From Tulasnella sp. 424 (Eukaryota; Basidiomycota; Agaricomycetes; Cantharellales; Tulasnellaceae): a stretch of 64,000 nucleotides of DNA. Of this stretch, positions 61,001-64,000 are shown piece after piece (position 1 is the first letter of the stretch; every line of letters starts with the position of its first letter). Under the pieces are notes generated by a model, which had not been told where the DNA came from, made no database searches, and saw only the letters and a list, made by a program, of their open reading frames with translations. The stretch is from positions 685,480-749,479 of the forward strand of contig WSUB01000003.1 in NCBI GenBank assembly GCA_019633425.1, given 5' to 3'. Made by a program: the position numbers and the translations under genes.

Positions 61001-62129
61001 CGACTCGCCCCGACGACCCTCGATGGCGGCGCGTGGCTATCCTGCTTCGGCGTCGGCTGCCCAGACGACTTACAACCCACAACAAGTTCGCGGTCGTTAC
61101 ACTTCTTCATCCCAGATGGCCGGCGAGTTCCCCGTTACACCTGGTACCCCTGCCGGATACTCTGCCCATCAAAGCTTGGGCTACGCGCCGAGAGAGCGTG
61201 TGGACAGCCGTACTACGGATGAAGCGCCAACGGACGAGGAAAACTGGATCAGCGAGGAGCACGGGTACGAGTCACCATATTCGACTGCGAGCGGACGAGC
61301 AACTCCCAGTAGCGCTCGTCGACCACATGCGTCCCTCCCCCCCAAGGCCCATGGCGGATCCCTCCCACTCCCCATCAACCCTGCTCGGAACCCTTTGTTG
61401 CGAGGCTTGAGCACTGCTAGCGATGCCAGCTTCACAAACGCAAACGCTCCACCGCCATCTTCCGGCATGCGACAGCTCCGCAGCCAATTCAGCTCGACTC
61501 GTTTGCGAAGCACGTACGAGGACCAAAACGGTCGCCAGAGCATGAACCAGCAGTACGCAGTTCCAGCAGCCGGCCCACCTCAACCCGCTCGCCTTCGTAG
61601 TGCCAGTACCCCGACCCATTACAACCCCAACGGACGGACGCAAGATCCCCCTCCTCCAATGCCGATCAACACGAATGTCAACGCTACCTGGTCCAAGGCC
61701 ACTAGTACGCCCGTCGAAGAGAAGCGAGGAAGCGGTTCGAGCCAGTCCACCAACGTGTCGTCAGACTATTCTGTCAGTCAGACGACCAGCCCGGTAACGC
61801 CCTATGGTTCTAACGAATCGAACTTGTCCACCCTGCGCCCCATGCGAAGCCAGGTCTTTGCCGGTGCTGGCGAGAAGTACGACACCCCCGTGAGGGTCAA
61901 GGTGCATTACAAGGAGGACCTGTTCGTCATCGTGGTCCAAAAGTCTATCGACTATCACGAGTTGATGGAGAAGGTTGGCAAGAAGATCCGACTATGCGGT
62001 GCTCGAGGGGACCAGACATTGTTCAAAGTGCGGTACAGGGACGAAGATGGGGATATGATTAGCTTGGCGTCCAATGACGACTTGCAGATCGCCTTCGACT
62101 CGCACCAAGTCGTGCTCTATGTCGTCTAA
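58041..62129 (+). CDS. cdc24: CDC24, guanine nucleotide exchange factor for Cdc42
   Basis: Activates Cdc42 at sites of polar growth, 947 residues. Seven exons: 58041-58547, 58614-58850, 58941-59114, 59430-59516, 60143-60235, 60325-60820 and 60880-62129, with all frames closing. Start MATVPSRKKS. Residues 40-165 form the Cdc24/calponin-homology-like domain (CSQLRQKLVRIEGFAPFL, DPVRQLWDCFALGTPLCFL). The DH domain runs from about 228 (VIRELIETERKYVGDLEVM) to 420. It includes LFPGLNKLLDFQRQFL, VYEPYCANYTNASELLQ, and the signature ELPAFLIKPVQRICKYPLLL. The PH domain is at about 425-590 (LLLDEIFFVTKAEVD, REYHVFLFEKIILCC, EYFTLRCRTEEQMKQWE). A Ser/Pro-rich spacer follows. The C-terminal PB1 domain (866-947; VRVKVHYKEDLFVIVV, YRDEDGDMISLASNDDLQIA) has the acidic OPCA motif that binds the basic face of Bem1/Scd2. 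Introns 3 (315 nt) and 4 (626 nt) are unusually long. Confidence 0.95.
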
Positions 62130-62829
62130 ACATCGTGCAAAACAGTCGATGTCCATCGTTCCCCTTGTCGATACCCTCACTTGCATCCATTCCCCCGCCA
62201 TCCCCTTCGCATTCGTTCACTGTCAATCTTCATACTATTCCTGGACCTCGCTTGGCATTCCATAGTTCCTTGGACTCCTATGTTCACTCCCCCCCCCCCC
62301 CTCTCTACTCTATCTCTCATCCGCCTTGGGTTTTTGTACGTGGCGCTCTTCGTCGGTTTGTCTTCTGATGGGCTACCCCGACATCAGGTTCCCCTTCTTA
62401 TCTTCATCGTTCATTATTCCTCCTTGTACGTTGCGGACCGCGCATTTGGCGCTTCACACTCGTTCGTCTCCCATCTCCCGTCGATTCCAAATTCGATGAT
62501 ATTTCCTCACTCTTTCTCGTCTCTCTCTGCCTCTTCGGTGTCTGTTTCTGTTTGCCTCTTTCTCTCTCCAAATATTCATCTTAAACGCTACTATTAGTCC
62601 CGTTTCTCTTATTTGTACATAGCGTTCGTCCGTTGTCTCGCCTCGTATGTGTAAAGTACTTGAACAATTGCTTAGACTTCAAAGAAATTTTCAATCGTGC
62701 TATGCTTTGCCCCGTGGCGACACGTGGATGATGGTCGAAATGCTCGGATTGATGGTATATGAGAGTGTGGGTACAGATGGGTACAGATGAATGCAGGTGT
62801 TTACAGTGATTTACAATGCCACGAGCCGC
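62130..62829. other. Intergenic, convergent 3' ends
   Basis: About 700 bp between the stop codons of CDC24 and the bZIP gene. It is pyrimidine-rich, with a run of 13 C at 62289-62301, and is probably mostly the long 3' UTR of CDC24. No gene is seen. Confidence 0.55.
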
Positions 62830-63958
62830 CTACTCGTGCTCGCTGTCGCTGTCGCCTTCGTGCTGTGCCCTCGACCCAGTCGATGCAGCACCTTGCACTT
62901 CGAGCCTCCGACGACCTTTCATGATGACAAGTTCCTTCAGCCAAGCATTCTCCGTCTTGAGATCAGTAGCCTCTCGTTCTAAAACATTGCGGTCCGAGTC
63001 AGAAAACCTGACACGAGGCGGAAGCCTACTAGAAACTCACCCAAATCGTTTGCTTTGTTCTCAAGGTTGGAGATCTTTGAGGAAAGGGCATTAACGCGCT
63101 CTTTTTTCTTGGCTCTGAATCGAGCTATGTGACGGAGCGGAGGTCAGACGACCGAAAAAAAAGTGGTAAGGAAAACCCGCTTACCCGATGCTTCTGTGTT
63201 CCTTCGTCTCTTGTCGTCCGTGATATCCGGGTCTTCCGTTCCGTGGGCCTCGCTGCCAGAGGAGCGATCGCCTGGAGGGGAACCCGCAGCTGGGTCGAAT
63301 CCGGCAGAAGAGCTTCCACCACCTGCCGCCAATTGCTGTTGCTGCTGTTGCCATTGCATGTACAGCAACTGCCTGGCTTGCATCTCCGACACTTGTTGAC
63401 CAAGATTGGGGTGAATCTGATTACCACCGGCGTGCGGGACGGCGAATGGAGGAACAGCAGAACCCGGAACGTTGGGAGGAAGCCAGTTGTTTCCCATGGC
63501 GCCCCCCGGGATCGGCTGGCCAGGCATAGTAGGGATCGGCCACGGAGCACTGGGTTGGGAAGAAAGTTGGTAACTTGACTGGGTGGGCTCGCTTGCGGGT
63601 TGGGGGTGACCACGGCCAGAGCCCATCGTTTGCAACCACATCATTTGCAAAGCAGCCAAGTCGGCCGTAGGAACGCTAGTATACTGGGCTTGCTGATGAC
63701 TGGTACTACCTCCTGCTGCAGAGTGGAACGCTGGATATGACGACTGGCCACCGTATTGGGACGTCATCGGGTGCCCTGGTGGGAATTGCCCACTTCGTCC
63801 AGAGTTGTCTGAAGGCATGTAATGAGCCGGGTAGGCCGGTGTATCTTTGAAAACGTGATGTGAGAAGCGTGCTCACTGTTGTTGAGGTCATCGGTCTCAC
63901 CAAGCTGACGCCCATATCCAGCATAGCTACTTCCAGGGGAATTTCCTCCAAGCTCCAT
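62830..63958 (-). CDS. bZIP transcription factor (possibly 5'-partial)
   Basis: Nuclear DNA-binding regulator. The bZIP domain is near the C-terminus, split by two introns: DDKRRRNTEAS, then ARFRAKKKERVNALSSKI and SNLENKANDL, then EREATDLKTENAWLKELV. The basic region NTEASARFRAKKK follows the N-x7-R pattern and resembles Cys-3/Met4-related and Gcn4-like factors of fungi. The leucine zipper is short. The tail GDSDSEHE is acidic. The N-terminal part (MPSDNSGRSG, GQVSEMQARQLLYMQWQQQQQ) is Ser/Pro/Gln-rich. Another intron joins DDLNN to NTPAYPAHYMPS. The ATG at 63958 is a possible start (MELGGNSPGS), but the frame stays open to the window edge (KAAQDIHTEK just before), preceded by TTCTCACAG, which looks like a splice acceptor. 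The real start may therefore lie beyond 64000. Confidence 0.85.
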
Positions 63959-64000
63959 TTTTTCAGTGTGAATATCTTGAGCAGCCTTCTGTGAGAACGT

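Noticed and set aside
1..64000. Biosynthetic gene cluster, CRISPR array or integrated virus
   Set aside because: No synthase, terpene cyclase, P450 set, repeat-spacer array or viral gene was seen; the genes are mainly conserved housekeeping and signalling genes.

Overview
This 64 kb window is nuclear DNA of a filamentous fungus, almost certainly a basidiomycete of the Agaricomycetes. The grounds are many short (45-80 nt) GT-AG introns, a FunK1-type fungal protein kinase, basidiomycete-style HMG-box and bZIP regulators, and a membrane-protein family I associate with basidiomycetes. I cannot name a genus. I recognise 16 protein-coding genes, two of them cut by the window edges. I saw no rRNA, tRNA, CRISPR array or intact transposon.

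Left third (1-26 kb): the C-terminal part of a GH5-type exo-beta-1,3-glucanase; a FunK1 kinase on the minus strand; a large HMG-box transcription factor; two head-to-tail GH55 exo-beta-1,3-glucanase paralogues (21 exons each, with duplicated promoter blocks); and a full-length ABCB-type multidrug or peptide exporter. Three glucan-degrading genes within 20 kb suggest a role in cell-wall turnover or mycoparasitic/saprotrophic nutrition.

Middle (26-46 kb): a two-finger C2H2 protein; on the minus strand WDR24/Rtc1 (SEA/GATOR2 complex, TORC1 signalling), the small GTPase Rho1, and a single-pass LEA-like membrane protein; then on the plus strand a coiled-coil protein of unknown function and DUG2 (WD40 plus M20 peptidase, cytosolic glutathione breakdown).

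Right third (46-64 kb): the cohesin loader SCC2/MIS4 on the minus strand, tail-to-tail with DUG2 and head-to-head with a 108-residue unknown protein; a 3.2 kb stretch without a convincing gene; CDC24, the Cdc42 exchange factor (CH-like, DH, PH and PB1 domains); and a bZIP regulator running towards the right edge.

Most genes are conserved housekeeping or signalling genes. Rho1 and Cdc24 control glucan synthesis and polarity, so the window is rich in wall and polarity genes, but nothing shows that they form a co-regulated cluster. The most unusual signals are the GH55 tandem pair (duplicated promoter, a nearly identical intron that suggests local gene conversion, one GC-AG intron), the split zinc module of WDR24, an 18-bp palindrome with a CRE core, two in-frame alternatives for the start of the C2H2 protein, and the unnamed protein families. 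I did not find a clear new multi-gene system.
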